From contig JAITLR010000017.1 in the NCBI GenBank assembly GCA_031277805.1, positions 248,001 to 312,000 on the forward strand: 64,000 nucleotides of DNA. Reading direction: 5' to 3'. Of the stretch, positions 45,859-55,165 are shown piece by piece. Origin of the DNA: Comamonas sp. GTDB taxonomy: Bacteria > Pseudomonadota > Gammaproteobacteria > Burkholderiales > Burkholderiaceae_C. The first letter of the stretch is position 1, and each line of letters starts with the position of its first letter. Under the pieces are notes generated by a model. It ran no database searches. It was not told the DNA's origin and saw nothing but the letters and a program-made list of their open reading frames with translations. Position numbers and translations under genes: made by a program.

Positions 45859-46776
45859 TCAACCGGCGACAGGAGCTGTCAAAAACTGCTGAGAAACCTG
45901 CATGAAGTGACCATGGAAGTCGAGCGAGCGATGGCGGCGCACCGTGGGCCATGTTTTCTCGAAGTGCTTGGCCAGTGCTTCCACCAGATAGACCGAGCGG
46001 TGCTGCCCACCCGTGCAGCCAATGCCGATGGTGACGTAGCTTCGGTGATCTTCGGCCAGCAGGGGCAACCAGCGTTCCAGAAACTGCTGGATGTCCTGCT
46101 GCATCTGCTGCACCTCGGGCAGGTTGCGCAGATAGCTGGCTACCGGCTCGTCCAGCCCGGTCAGCGGACGCAGGTCTTTCTCATAGTGCGGATTGGGCAG
46201 CATGCGTACATCGAACACATAGTCCGAGTCCGTGGGCATGCGATGCTTGAAGCCAAAGGACTGGAACATCAGCGTCATCTGGCTCTCGGGAGCCTGGATG
46301 GCCTGCTTGATATAGCTTTGCAGCTGTGCGGACTTCAGGTCGCTGGTATCGATGACGGTGGACTGATCGCGTAGTGCGCCCAGCAGCTCTCGCTCTTTCT
46401 CGATGTCCTGCACCAGTGCCTGACGCTCTGCAACCTTGAAACCCGGCGACAAAGGGTGGCGTCGGCGCGTTTCGGAAAAACGCCGTATCAAGGTGGAGGT
46501 ACTGGCATCGAGAAAGATCAGGTGAGGTCGAATTCCCAGTGCCGAACACAGGCGTTCCAGTTGCTCTGGCAACTGGGGCAGGCCCTGGGCACTGCGTGCA
46601 TCCATGGCAATTGCCACCTTGTCATTGCTCTGGCTGAGCTTGAGCTCGACAAAGGCTTGCAGCAGCTCGGGTGGCAGGTTATCCACGCAGTAATAGCCTG
46701 CATCTTCCAGCGCATGCAGTGCAACGGATTTGCCCGATCCGGACATGCCGCTGATCAGAACAAGCTCCATAGACAT
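45859..46776 (-). CDS. rapZ: RNase adapter protein RapZ
   Basis: A 305-residue P-loop protein (E. coli 284). Walker A is GMSGSGKS (10-17) and the N-terminus [20 protein letters not shown] is highly conserved. The C-terminal domain has [20 protein letters not shown]. In E. coli RapZ brings RNase E to the small RNA GlmZ and binds glucosamine-6-phosphate; in other bacteria the partner RNA may be different or absent. Beta-proteobacteria without a clear GlmZ still keep the gene. The start is ATG at 46776 (GGAG 9 bp upstream); a second ATG two codons later is possible. It lies 4 bp after recN. Confidence 0.94.
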   Translation of the reverse strand: MSMELVLISGMSGSGKSVALHALEDAGYYCVDNLPPELLQAFVELKLSQSNDKVAIAMDARSAQGLPQLPEQLERLCSALGIRPHLIFLDASTSTLIRRFSETRRRHPLSPGFKVAERQALVQDIEKERELLGALRDQSTVIDTSDLKSAQLQSYIKQAIQAPESQMTLMFQSFGFKHRMPTDSDYVFDVRMLPNPHYEKDLRPLTGLDEPVASYLRNLPEVQQMQQDIQQFLERWLPLLAEDHRSYVTIGIGCTGGQHRSVYLVEALAKHFEKTWPTVRRHRSLDFHGHFMQVSQQFLTAPVAG

Positions 46777-46780
46777 GATT

Positions 46781-48523
46781 TCAGACTCCTCTGGCTCTGC
46801 TGCCCGTTTTGCGGGCCACAGTCGCCGATTTGTTGTCCCGGGGTCCGGGTGTATTCAGATGGGGGTTAGGCGCCAATCTTGCCATGCACAGCATTTCTCT
46901 GGCATGTGCCATGGTCGCTTCGGACAGGTGCTCACCGCCCAGCATGCGAGCCATCTCCATCTCGCGCTCCTCGCCTTCCAAAGGGTCCACGCTGCTGATG
47001 GTGGTGTTGGACTTGGGGCGCTTGGTGACGCGGTAATGCTGGTCGGCATAGGCCGCAACCTGGGGCAGGTGGGTTACTGCCAGTACCTGGCGAGATACGC
47101 CCAGCGAATGCATGAGGCGGCCTACAGTCTCTGCCACGGCTCCGCCGACGCCGGAGTCCACTTCGTCAAAAATCAGCGTGCCGGCCTGGCCCAGTTCACT
47201 GGTCGTGACGGCAATTGCCAGGGAGATGCGCGACAGCTCGCCACCCGATGCCACTTTTGCGATCGGTTTGGGGCTGGCACCCGTATGGCCTGCAACCAAA
47301 AAAGTCACGTTGTCCGTGCCTGCAGGGCCGTTGGTCTGGGAGGATTCCAGCTGAACTTCGAAGCGCCCGCCTTTCATGCCCAGGCTTTGCATGGATTGCG
47401 TGATGGCGCGTGACAGACGTGGAGCGGCCAGGGCGCGTTGTTGCGAGATCTGGCGCGCTTCGGTTTGAAAACGCTGCAAGGCTGTTTGCTCCGTAGCACG
47501 CAGACCATCCACATCCACGGCGGCATCCAGCTGGCGCAACTCCTGCTTCCAGCCCTGCAGCAGGCCAGGCAGCTCCTGTGGGGTGCGCTTGTAGCGGCGT
47601 GCCAGCTGCATCCAGAGTGACAGGCGCTGATCCAGATCGGCCAGTTGCTCCGGATCCAGATCGGCGCGGCGCAAATAGGCCTGCAGCGAATGGCGGGCAT
47701 CATGCAACTGGGCCACGCAGGAGCCCAGCACATCGGCGATGTCCTTGAATTCCGGCTCCAGATGCTCCTGATCCTGAAGCATGTGGTGGGCTCTACCCAA
47801 TGGCGTAGCTGCACCAGCCTCATCATCTTCAAGCAGCTGTAGACAGGTCTGTGCACTGTCCATCAAGGTCTGTGCGTGAGACAGTCTTGTGTGCTGCGCG
47901 TTGAGATCCTCCCACTCGTCGTCGCGCGGGGCCAGTTTGTCCAGCTCGGAAATCTGCCATTGAAGGCGCTCACGTTCGCGCTGCAGATTGTCCTGGGCTG
48001 CCAATGCATGCTCCAGGGCCTGGCTGGCGGTGCGCCAGTTGGACCACAGCGTTTTGAGGGCACTGGTGTCGATGCTTCCATAGGTGTCCAGCATGGAGCG
48101 CGCCGAGTCGGGGCGCGTCAGGCTCTGCCAGGCATGCTGGCCATGAATATCGATCAGCTGATCTCCGAGCTGGCGCAGCTGGGTGGCAGTGGCCGGAGTG
48201 CCGTTGATCCAGGCTCTGCTGCGGCCCTGGTTGTCGATCACACGGCGCAGCAGTAATTCAGGCTCTTGTGCAAAGCCCGCTTCTTCCAGCCAGGTCTGCG
48301 ATGAAGCGGGGCAGTCGAATGCCGCGCAGATGTCCGCCTGATTGCAGCCTTCACGCACGACTTGTGCGTCGGCGCGTGCGCCCAGCACCAGCTGCAAGGC
48401 GTCGAGCATGATGGATTTGCCGGCACCGGTCTCGCCGGTCAGCACCGTAAAACCTGTCTGCCAGTCCAGATCCAGCGACTGCACAATCACAAAGTCCCGC
48501 AGGACGATGCGTTTCAAGGCCAT
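46781..48523 (-). CDS. recN: DNA repair protein RecN
   Basis: A 580-residue SMC-like ATPase (E. coli 553) acting in double-strand break repair. Walker A is GETGAGKS (30-37). A central coiled coil covers roughly residues 150-380. Signature and Walker B are in [16 protein letters not shown] and [20 protein letters not shown]. The start at 48521-48523 begins [14 protein letters not shown], matching the family; the longer frame overlaps nadK. No LexA-like box was seen just upstream, so expression probably comes from the nadK promoter. Confidence 0.95.
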   Translation of the reverse strand: MALKRIVLRDFVIVQSLDLDWQTGFTVLTGETGAGKSIMLDALQLVLGARADAQVVREGCNQADICAAFDCPASSQTWLEEAGFAQEPELLLRRVIDNQGRSRAWINGTPATATQLRQLGDQLIDIHGQHAWQSLTRPDSARSMLDTYGSIDTSALKTLWSNWRTASQALEHALAAQDNLQRERERLQWQISELDKLAPRDDEWEDLNAQHTRLSHAQTLMDSAQTCLQLLEDDEAGAATPLGRAHHMLQDQEHLEPEFKDIADVLGSCVAQLHDARHSLQAYLRRADLDPEQLADLDQRLSLWMQLARRYKRTPQELPGLLQGWKQELRQLDAAVDVDGLRATEQTALQRFQTEARQISQQRALAAPRLSRAITQSMQSLGMKGGRFEVQLESSQTNGPAGTDNVTFLVAGHTGASPKPIAKVASGGELSRISLAIAVTTSELGQAGTLIFDEVDSGVGGAVAETVGRLMHSLGVSRQVLAVTHLPQVAAYADQHYRVTKRPKSNTTISSVDPLEGEEREMEMARMLGGEHLSEATMAHAREMLCMARLAPNPHLNTPGPRDNKSATVARKTGSRARGV

Positions 48524-48525
48524 GG

Positions 48526-49425
48526 TCAGGAACCTCCCTCGTTCCAACCCAGCTTTTTGCGCAATGTGGCAAAGTAATTCCAGCCTTTGGGGTGTAGAAA
48601 GTGCACGCTGTGATCGGCACGCTTGACCAGAATCCGGTCGCCATGCTGCAGCGACGCCAGCGACTGCATATCGAAATTGGCGCTGACGTCGCCGCGGCCG
48701 CCGACAACTTCGATCGTGATCTCCTGTGTGTCAGAAAGCACGATAGGTCGGTTGGAGAGGTTGTGCGGTGCAATCGGCACCATGACCCAGGCCGGGATGG
48801 ACGGGTGCAGCATGGGGCCGCCTGCGGACAAGGCGTAGGCGGTGGAGCCCGTGGGTGTCGCCACAATCAGACCGTCGGCACGTTGGTTGGAAACGAAATG
48901 ACCGCCGACTTCGATGCGCAGCTCCACCATGCCGGAGGTGGAGCCACGGTTGACCACGACATCGTTCATGGCCTGAGCCTCGAAGACGCAGATACCGTCG
49001 CGCATGACGCGCGCATGCATCAGGGGACGTTCATCCTCTTCGTACTCGCCCTGCAGAATGGAGGAGATGGAAGACTCGAAGTCATCGAGTGCAATATCGG
49101 TCACAAATCCCAGGCGGCCCTGGTTGATGCCCACCAGTGGCGTGCCATAGCGTGCCAGATGGCGGCCGACGCCCAGCATGGTGCCGTCTCCGCCGACCAC
49201 CAGGCCCAGGTCGCAATACTTGCCCAGCCCATCCACATCCATGCTGGGGTAGTCGGTCATGCCTGCATAAATGGCGGATTGGGTGTCCAGAATCACTTCA
49301 CAGCCCAGGCTGCGCACATGGGCAGCAATACGCTGCAGCGACGCACTCGACTCAGCTGACGGAGCCGCAGCAGAAGGGGTGTGGTACTTGCCTATCAAGG
49401 CAATATGGCGAAACGTGGATGTCAT
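48526..49425 (-). CDS. nadK: NAD kinase
   Basis: A 299-residue ATP-NAD kinase (E. coli 292) making NADP. The catalytic GGDGTMLG lies at residues 78-85. Other signatures are [26 protein letters not shown] ([10 protein letters not shown]) and [20 protein letters not shown]. The start ATG at 49423-49425 begins [15 protein letters not shown]; a 21-residue upstream extension is not conserved. It is divergent from hrcA with only 31 bp between start codons and is followed 2 bp later by recN. Confidence 0.95.
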   Translation of the reverse strand: MTSTFRHIALIGKYHTPSAAAPSAESSASLQRIAAHVRSLGCEVILDTQSAIYAGMTDYPSMDVDGLGKYCDLGLVVGGDGTMLGVGRHLARYGTPLVGINQGRLGFVTDIALDDFESSISSILQGEYEEDERPLMHARVMRDGICVFEAQAMNDVVVNRGSTSGMVELRIEVGGHFVSNQRADGLIVATPTGSTAYALSAGGPMLHPSIPAWVMVPIAPHNLSNRPIVLSDTQEITIEVVGGRGDVSANFDMQSLASLQHGDRILVKRADHSVHFLHPKGWNYFATLRKKLGWNEGGS

Positions 49426-49456
49426 CTGGGAAATTACATCATTAAAATATGAAATC
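49426..49456. promoter_or_regulatory. Compact divergent promoter region nadK/hrcA
   Basis: Only 31 bp separate the two start codons, an A/T-rich stretch containing CATTAAAATATG. At least one promoter must lie inside the opposing coding region. No CIRCE inverted repeat (TTAGCACTC-N9-GAGTGCTAA) is present here. Confidence 0.4.
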
Positions 49457-50464
49457 ATGCTCGACGAACGTGCCAAGTTATTGCTCAAAGCGCTGATCGA
49501 GCGTTATATCGCTGACGGTCAACCAGTCGGCTCGCGCACACTCTCACGTGCATCCGGGCTTGAATTGTCGCCTGCCACCATACGTAATGTGATGGCCGAC
49601 CTGGAAGAAATGGGGCTGATCATCAGCCCTCATACCTCGGCGGGCCGGGTGCCCACGGCCAGAGGCTATCGTCTGTTTGTGGACACCATGCTTACCGTGG
49701 ACCGGGCGAACCTTGTAACGCCGGATCTGGTGCCCGAGCAACCGCAGAAAGTCATCACCAATGCGGCCAATCTGCTCTCCAACCTCTCCCAGTTCGTGGG
49801 CGTGGTCATGGTGCCGCGTCGCAGCTCCGTCTTCAAGCATATCGAGTTTGTAAGACTGTCGGACCGGCGCTTTCTGGTCATCATTGTCTCGCCCGAGGGC
49901 GACGTGCAGAACCGGGTGATCTTCACGGACGTGGATTACGGCTCCTCGCAGCTCATCGAAGCTTCCAACTTCCTCAACCGCCACTATGCAGGACTGACCA
50001 TGGAGGAAGTCCGCGTGCGCCTGAAGACGGAGGTCGAGCAGCTGCGTGGAGAAGTGGCCAGCCTCATGCAGGCCGCAGTCAATGTGGGCGCAGAGGTCAT
50101 GAGTGGCAACGAGCAGGAGGATGTGGTGATCGCCGGCGAGCGCAATCTGCTGTCCGTCAGCGATTTTTCCAGCGACATGGGCAATCTGCGCCGTGCGTTC
50201 GATCTGTTCGAGCAGAAAACCCAGATCCTGCGGCTGCTGGACTTTTCCAATCAGGCTGACGGCGTGCGCATCTACATTGGCGGAGAAAGCCAGACCGTGC
50301 CGTTCGAGGATCTCTCGGTCGTCAGCGCGCCCTATGAGCTTGATGGGCAGGTGGTGGGCACGCTGGGTGTGATCGGGCCAACACGCATGCACTACGACAA
50401 GATGATCCAGATTGTCGATATCACATCCAAACTGGTGAGTAATGCCCTAAGTCACAAGCGTTAG
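49457..50464 (+). CDS. hrcA: Heat-inducible transcription repressor HrcA
   Basis: A 335-residue repressor that binds CIRCE operators of groESL and related genes. The N-terminal winged helix is [20 protein letters not shown], then [20 protein letters not shown], and [20 protein letters not shown]. The GAF-like effector region includes [20 protein letters not shown] near the C-terminus. The ATG at 49457 is chosen as it starts the conserved domain; the open frame upstream overlaps nadK. It is a single gene followed by tRNAs. Confidence 0.95.
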   Translation: MLDERAKLLLKALIERYIADGQPVGSRTLSRASGLELSPATIRNVMADLEEMGLIISPHTSAGRVPTARGYRLFVDTMLTVDRANLVTPDLVPEQPQKVITNAANLLSNLSQFVGVVMVPRRSSVFKHIEFVRLSDRRFLVIIVSPEGDVQNRVIFTDVDYGSSQLIEASNFLNRHYAGLTMEEVRVRLKTEVEQLRGEVASLMQAAVNVGAEVMSGNEQEDVVIAGERNLLSVSDFSSDMGNLRRAFDLFEQKTQILRLLDFSNQADGVRIYIGGESQTVPFEDLSVVSAPYELDGQVVGTLGVIGPTRMHYDKMIQIVDITSKLVSNALSHKR

Positions 50465-50516
50465 GCCCTACAATGGCGGAGTTTTTCTGTCGGCAGCCAC
50501 GGCTGTTGTCAGTGTT

Positions 50517-50593
50517 GGGGCGTTAGCTCAGTTGGTTAGAGCAGAGGACTCATAATCCTTTGGTCGTCGGTTCAAGTCCGCCACGCCCTACCA
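50517..50593 (+). tRNA. tRNA with CAT anticodon (elongator Met or lysidine-Ile2)
   Basis: A 77-nt cloverleaf with CCA. Acceptor arms are GGGGCGT and ACGCCCT (G1-U72 wobble). The anticodon stem GAGGA/TCCTT has loop CTCATAA, giving CAT. The T-stem GTCGG/CCGCC has one mismatch. The stretch CTTTGGTCG after the anticodon and GGTTCAAGTCC recall E. coli tRNA-Ile2, where the C34 is modified to lysidine, whereas CTCATAA is also found in elongator Met. I cannot decide between the two. Confidence 0.9.
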
Positions 50594-50602
50594 ATATTCA
50601 TG

Positions 50603-50637
50603 AAAAGCCTGCTACCTAAACCGTAGCGGGCTTTTTT
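50603..50637 (+). terminator. Terminator after the CAT tRNA
   Basis: AAAAGCC (50603-50609), T, GCTAC pair with GTAGC, G, GGCTTTT; loop of 7 nt and a following T-run. Typical rho-independent terminator. Confidence 0.88.
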
Positions 50638-50710
50638 CTTGGCCAGATGGCGAAAAAATTCCAGATTTGGCCTGGAGCGTGTTTTTGCGCTGCTAGAATA
50701 CAACCCTGTT

Positions 50711-50787
50711 GCGGCTGTAGCTCAGCTGGATAGAGTACTTGGCTACGAACCAAGGGGTCGTGGGTTCGATTCCTGCCAGCCGCACCA
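50711..50787 (+). tRNA. tRNA-Arg (anticodon ACG)
   Basis: A 77-nt cloverleaf with encoded CCA: acceptor GCGGCTG/CAGCCGC, anticodon stem CTTGG/CCAAG with loop CTACGAA, giving ACG, and T-loop TTCGATT. It reads CGU, CGC and CGA after A-to-I editing. Confidence 0.97.
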
Positions 50788-50795
50788 AAACGTCA

Positions 50796-50827
50796 ATCCT
50801 CAGAATCGAAAGGTTCTGGGGATTTTT
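50796..50827 (+). terminator. Terminator after tRNA-Arg
   Basis: ATCCTCAGAA (50796-50805) pairs with TTCTGGGGAT (50814-50823), with one G-U, followed by T5. It precedes the end of the convergent kinase gene. Confidence 0.8.
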
Positions 50828-50851
50828 CGTTTCTGGGGTGCTTGTTCGATG

Positions 50852-53206
50852 TCAAGCCTTGGGAACCAGCAGGGTGAAGGTGCTGCCCTGGCCCAGCTCG
50901 CTCTGGATTTGCAACTGGCCGCCATGTCGCTCAGCGACGGTTCGTACAAAGGCCAGGCCCAGGCCCACGCCGTCCATGAGCTGATGCTGTTGCAGGCGCT
51001 CAAATGGCTGACTCAGACGAGCCAGCGAGGCAGCATCCATGCCCGGGCCGCGGTCGCGCACGGCAAGGCCCCAGAAGGCGTCATTGTCGATCAGGCTGCA
51101 TTCCACCGTGGCTGTGGCTTCGAGGTCTGAAGGTTTTCCATACTTGATGGCGTTGCTCAACAGGTTGATGGTGGCCCGGTAGAGCAGGCCAGGGTCGCCG
51201 CGCACCATGGCTTCGGTTTCGGGCAACTCGAAAACCAGCCTGACCTGTTGCTTTTGCGCAGCGGCCCAACTGTCCGAGACGGCTTGATCGGCCAGCAGGC
51301 CCAGATCCAGCTCCTCGCTGCGGTAGTTCTGCTGTTGCGCACGGGTCAGATGGACAAAGTCGTCTGCCAGCTTCAGGGAAGACTGGGCATAGGCTTCGAT
51401 GCGCGTGAACAGTTCCTGGCTGGCCTGCTGCACCTGGCTGCCGCGCTGCAGTTCCAGCAAGGTGATGATGGAGCCAATGGGCGTGCGTATGTCGTGCGAG
51501 ATGAACTGCATGGCCTGGTCGCGCTGGGTTTGGGCGCTGCGCAGCTCGCTGATATCAACCAGCGTAATGAGCCAGCCCGAATTGGGCGGCGCATCGAAAG
51601 CCTGGCTCAGCAGCATCAGATGGCGGCCCTGGGCATCTCGGCCTTCGCTTTGCCTGGGCAAGCTGGCCTGCTGCATGTCGGAGCGTTGCAGCAGCGGCAT
51701 GCGGCTGACGGGTTGGCTGCTGTGTGATGTGGAGGTTTCAGCGCTCACCAATTTCACCAGCAAGCCGGTCAGGTCATCGCCTGTTTGCAGTGTGTGTCCC
51801 AGGCTTGCGATATAGGCATGGGCTGCGGTGTTGGCCAGCAGGATGCTGCCGTTGCGGTCACAGACAAAGGTGGCAGATGGCAGCTGACGCAAGCTCTCGC
51901 TGACGAAATGGTGCAAGGAGCGCAGCTGGCGTGAGGCCTGTTCCACTGCCGCGATGCGCTGGTCCAGCACGTCGCCGGTCAGCACATTGGCGTTGCTGAT
52001 AGGCAGGCCCTGGCCTTGCAGATCTTGCAGCTCCAGCGCCAGAAAATGGGTGGCCGAACGCAGGCGCAGCCAGCTCCAGAGCGGATAGGCCAGCGCCAGT
52101 CCCAGCAGAGCCGCAGCCGGCTCGGTTTGAATATGTCCCCAGCGCGGAGCAAGGCCCGCGGTCAGCAGCACCAGCACCGCCAGGCCTGCGCATGCCAACA
52201 GGCCGCCAGAGGGGCCGAACCAGGCCAGGCCCAGCAGGGCCAGCAGCACGGGCAACAGGTTGAGGGCTCGGTTCAAAACCGTGGAGGCGGGTTCCAGATG
52301 CAGATCCTGCTGAATGCCGCTGAGTACATGGCCCAGCATTTCCACGTTCGAGATCAGCCGTGCACCAAAGCCCACTGGGGCGGTGAATTTTTCCCCCAGT
52401 CCGGCGGCCGTGGCGCCGATCAGCACATATTTGCCGCGAAAAGCGGCGGCGGGAATATTGCCGCGCAGTACATCGATATACGAGTAGGTGGTGAAGGGGG
52501 AGCTGCCCTGCGATTCCTGTCCTTTTTGCGGCGCGGCAAAGGCCAGGATTTCGGGCTGCAGCTGCAGCCACTGATGGTCTGGTGCATTGGCGGCAGATAC
52601 AGATGCCGGGGCCATGCAAGCTGCGCCTGTTTCCCCTACACAATGCAGGCTCAGCGCCATATGCCACTGCAGTGCGTCCTTGGGGCCTTCGATGGCGTTG
52701 AAGCGGCGTACCACGCCATCGGTATCCACAGGCATCTGGGTGTGGCCGACAGCGGCGGTGGCCTGGCGCAAACTGGGCAAGGGCTCGCTGAGCTGGGCGG
52801 CTGCACTGCGGGTGACGGGCAGCACGGTACGGCCGCTTTTTTGCAGTGCGCGCTGCAGCAGCAGGTCGTCGCCGGGGTAGTCCAGATCTTCTTCGCTGAA
52901 GACGATATCCATGCCGATGGCACGCGGCTGGCCTGCTGTGATGCGGTCAATCACCGCCGCGTGCAGAGCGCGGCGCCAGGGCCAGCGGCCTATGGCTTCT
53001 ATGCTGTGGTCGTCGATGGCGACGATGACGATGTCGGCAGATGCCGGGCGTTGATGGAGCCAGGCCGAGGTGTCCTGCAGGGCGCCGTTGAACCGTGTGA
53101 GCTGGTTGGGGCCGCTCAATATATAGACCAGGGTCAGCAAGAATGCGCTGAGTAGCAGCCAGCTGTAGCGCAGCTTTTGCGGTTTGCGGGCCATGGCTTC
53201 AGGCAT
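50852..53206 (-). CDS. CHASE2-domain sensor histidine kinase
   Basis: A 784-residue membrane kinase. TM1 is WLLLSAFLLTLVYILSG (about 15-31). The extracytoplasmic CHASE2 domain spans about 35-325, with ADIVIVAIDDHSIEAIGRWP and RGKYVLIGATAAGLGEKFTA. Three closely spaced helices follow (about 330-400). A PAS-like region lies about 440-545. The HisKA box is FISHDIRTPIGSIITLLEL with His571; the ATPase domain has NLLSNAIKYGKPS and GVGLGLAFVRTVAERHGG. It is the last gene of a three-gene run with a regulator and a LysM/FecR protein, which should be its partners. No HAMP domain is seen, as usual after CHASE2. Confidence 0.9.
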   Translation of the reverse strand: MPEAMARKPQKLRYSWLLLSAFLLTLVYILSGPNQLTRFNGALQDTSAWLHQRPASADIVIVAIDDHSIEAIGRWPWRRALHAAVIDRITAGQPRAIGMDIVFSEEDLDYPGDDLLLQRALQKSGRTVLPVTRSAAAQLSEPLPSLRQATAAVGHTQMPVDTDGVVRRFNAIEGPKDALQWHMALSLHCVGETGAACMAPASVSAANAPDHQWLQLQPEILAFAAPQKGQESQGSSPFTTYSYIDVLRGNIPAAAFRGKYVLIGATAAGLGEKFTAPVGFGARLISNVEMLGHVLSGIQQDLHLEPASTVLNRALNLLPVLLALLGLAWFGPSGGLLACAGLAVLVLLTAGLAPRWGHIQTEPAAALLGLALAYPLWSWLRLRSATHFLALELQDLQGQGLPISNANVLTGDVLDQRIAAVEQASRQLRSLHHFVSESLRQLPSATFVCDRNGSILLANTAAHAYIASLGHTLQTGDDLTGLLVKLVSAETSTSHSSQPVSRMPLLQRSDMQQASLPRQSEGRDAQGRHLMLLSQAFDAPPNSGWLITLVDISELRSAQTQRDQAMQFISHDIRTPIGSIITLLELQRGSQVQQASQELFTRIEAYAQSSLKLADDFVHLTRAQQQNYRSEELDLGLLADQAVSDSWAAAQKQQVRLVFELPETEAMVRGDPGLLYRATINLLSNAIKYGKPSDLEATATVECSLIDNDAFWGLAVRDRGPGMDAASLARLSQPFERLQQHQLMDGVGLGLAFVRTVAERHGGQLQIQSELGQGSTFTLLVPKA

Positions 53207-53241
53207 GAGGCTGGTCTGCCGGCTGGCTTGCCAATGCGCTC

Positions 53242-53278
53242 ATCAATGCATAGCTGCTTGCGCATGTCATGCATTGAT
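53242..53278. repeat. Inverted repeat in the gap between the LysM/FecR and CHASE2 genes
   Basis: Perfect 10-bp arms ATCAATGCAT (53242-53251) and ATGCATTGAT (53269-53278) enclose TAGCTGCTTGCGC. The core CATAGCTGCTTGCGC matches the dispersed AATAGCTGCTTGCGC element. It could be an intercistronic hairpin. Confidence 0.55.
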
Positions 53279-53334
53279 TTTGAATGAAAAGCGTATGAAG
53301 TTCCGCAGTCATCATGCGCTGGCCGCTCACATTT

Positions 53335-55122
53335 TTATTGACGCATCAGGCGTATGCCATCACCGGAAGATAGCGTCTGGCCGTCGCCTGTGGTGACCCA
53401 GTTGCCGGTCTGGAACTGGCGCGCGGGTGTGAAATTGCTGCGCAGGCCGTTGCGGTCTTCCACCTGCATCTGCAGATAGTAGTGGCCGGGCGCAAGATCC
53501 TGGGTGGTCCATTGTGGCTCGCTCAGCCAGGTGTCGACCACGGGCTGCGCAAAGCCGGCATCCTGGGCAACCACGATGTGATAGCGGTGTCCTTCCTCGC
53601 CGGCCCAGCGGATGTTGCGGCTGCCTTCACCGGTGGCACCGTCGAGTTTCAGCTCGGGCGATCGCGGGGCTTCGGCCAGTTTCATGCGCTGTGCTGGGGC
53701 GAAGGGACCAGGGTCCAGCTTGCCATCGGCCAGCGTGCGGATGCTGGCGACACGCCACAGATAGTCGCCTACAGGCAGTTGGGCCAGCGCCTGTGCGGGC
53801 AGGCTGCAGTCCTGCAGCAGATTGGCATCAACGGCTGGCTGGGCAAAGTTGCCGTCAGCAGGGACGACTTGAATGCGGTAGGCCGATGCCTGATTGACCT
53901 TGGTGCACTCCAGGCCGCGCTGGCCCAGGCCGATCACGGCATCGGGCTCGGGCGATTCATACAGCGGTGGCACAGGCGTGGCCTTGACACGCAGGTGGTG
54001 TGTGCTGCGTGCACCGGGAATGCCGCTGGTGTCGATGGCACGGATGGAGACCAGGTAGTCGCCATCCGCGACGCCGGTCAGCCGGGCGGGAGATTGCTGG
54101 AACATGCCGCCGCGCACGACCTGATTCAAGTCCTGTTTTGAGTCCTTTTGCTCAGCCAGTTGCACCTGGTAGCGCACGGCGCCTGACATGGTCGGCAGGG
54201 GCAGGCTGACCCAGTTGGCATCTTCGGCCAGAGCGGGCCAGAAAGTGATGTCTGGCGCGGGAAGCATCTTGGTGGGTTTGCCCAGCTTGCCATCGGCAGA
54301 CACTGCCACGCCTTGACCGGGCTTGAGCAGGGTGGAGGGCTGGCCGGATTGCACGGCTACCGAGCCTTCGTCCACGGCTGCCGCTGTCTGGCCCTGCGCA
54401 TCGGTCAGCACCAGAAACTGAGTGCCGCGCACGCTGGTTGATGCTGCAGGTGTACGGATCTCGAACCGGCGCTCGGTCTGGGCCTGCTTGGTGACAGAGG
54501 CTTCGACGCCGCCTTCGCGCAGGTCCAGCACAGACTGCAAGGAGCCAGCGCGGCCCTTGCGGCGCATCTGGCGCAGCTGCACATCGGACTCGGACTGCAC
54601 GCGCACCAGTGATCCATCGGCCAGGCGCACGGAGACAAAGCCATTGGCTGGTACCTTGAGCGAATCACCTTCCTGCAGCAACTGGCCTTTTTGCACAGGC
54701 AGGCTGGCTGTCGCAGGTGAAGCTGCAGCTTCGGTGTCGGCCAGATGGTTGAGCGAACGGGTGCTGCGCACATCGCCTTGCACAAACTCCACCGACGCCG
54801 CTGCGGCACGCAGCAGTCTGGTGGGGATCTCCAGCACGGAGCCCGGGCGCAGCCGCAGGGGATTTTGCACGTGGTTATGGCTTTGCAGCGCTGTCCAACG
54901 GGTATGGTCGCCCAGGTAGCGCGCTGCCAGCTGTTCCAGCGTATCGCCGGTGCTCACCCTGTGCTCCAGCACATCGCCGTTCGGTGATGCGGGGCGGATC
55001 TGCGCCATTGCCTGGCCTGCCAGGGCCAGACCGGCGGCGCCGGTGCAGGCCAGCACGACCTGCATGCCAAGCCGTGGCTTGCGGGAGGTGTGGGGCGGCT
55101 GAAAATTAAGGCAAATAGGCAT
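53335..55122 (-). CDS. Periplasmic LysM-FecR domain protein
   Basis: A 595-residue exported protein. The signal region (residues 20-41, MQVVLACTGAAGLALAGQAM) is preceded by 19 polar residues. A LysM domain (residues about 52-100, HRVSTGDTLEQLAARYLGDH) would bind peptidoglycan. The FecR domain follows (about 130-250), with DGSLVRVQSESDVQLRQMRR and TPAASTSVRGTQFLVL. The C-terminal 300 residues look like two or three fibronectin/Ig-like beta domains (for example YLVSIRAIDTSGIPGARS). It lies between the OmpR-type regulator and CHASE2 kinase genes, so it is probably the periplasmic partner of the kinase. Length and domain order fit a known LysM-FecR family of unclear function. Confidence 0.85.
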   Translation of the reverse strand: MPICLNFQPPHTSRKPRLGMQVVLACTGAAGLALAGQAMAQIRPASPNGDVLEHRVSTGDTLEQLAARYLGDHTRWTALQSHNHVQNPLRLRPGSVLEIPTRLLRAAAASVEFVQGDVRSTRSLNHLADTEAAASPATASLPVQKGQLLQEGDSLKVPANGFVSVRLADGSLVRVQSESDVQLRQMRRKGRAGSLQSVLDLREGGVEASVTKQAQTERRFEIRTPAASTSVRGTQFLVLTDAQGQTAAAVDEGSVAVQSGQPSTLLKPGQGVAVSADGKLGKPTKMLPAPDITFWPALAEDANWVSLPLPTMSGAVRYQVQLAEQKDSKQDLNQVVRGGMFQQSPARLTGVADGDYLVSIRAIDTSGIPGARSTHHLRVKATPVPPLYESPEPDAVIGLGQRGLECTKVNQASAYRIQVVPADGNFAQPAVDANLLQDCSLPAQALAQLPVGDYLWRVASIRTLADGKLDPGPFAPAQRMKLAEAPRSPELKLDGATGEGSRNIRWAGEEGHRYHIVVAQDAGFAQPVVDTWLSEPQWTTQDLAPGHYYLQMQVEDRNGLRSNFTPARQFQTGNWVTTGDGQTLSSGDGIRLMRQ

Positions 55123-55165
55123 AAGGCGTAGATGGGGTGTGCGCTGTTAGCTATGAAAAAAGAGA

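Noticed and set aside
48524..48600. LexA box before recN
   Set aside because: No CTGT-N8-ACAG pattern found; recN follows nadK by 2 bp, so it probably has no separate promoter.
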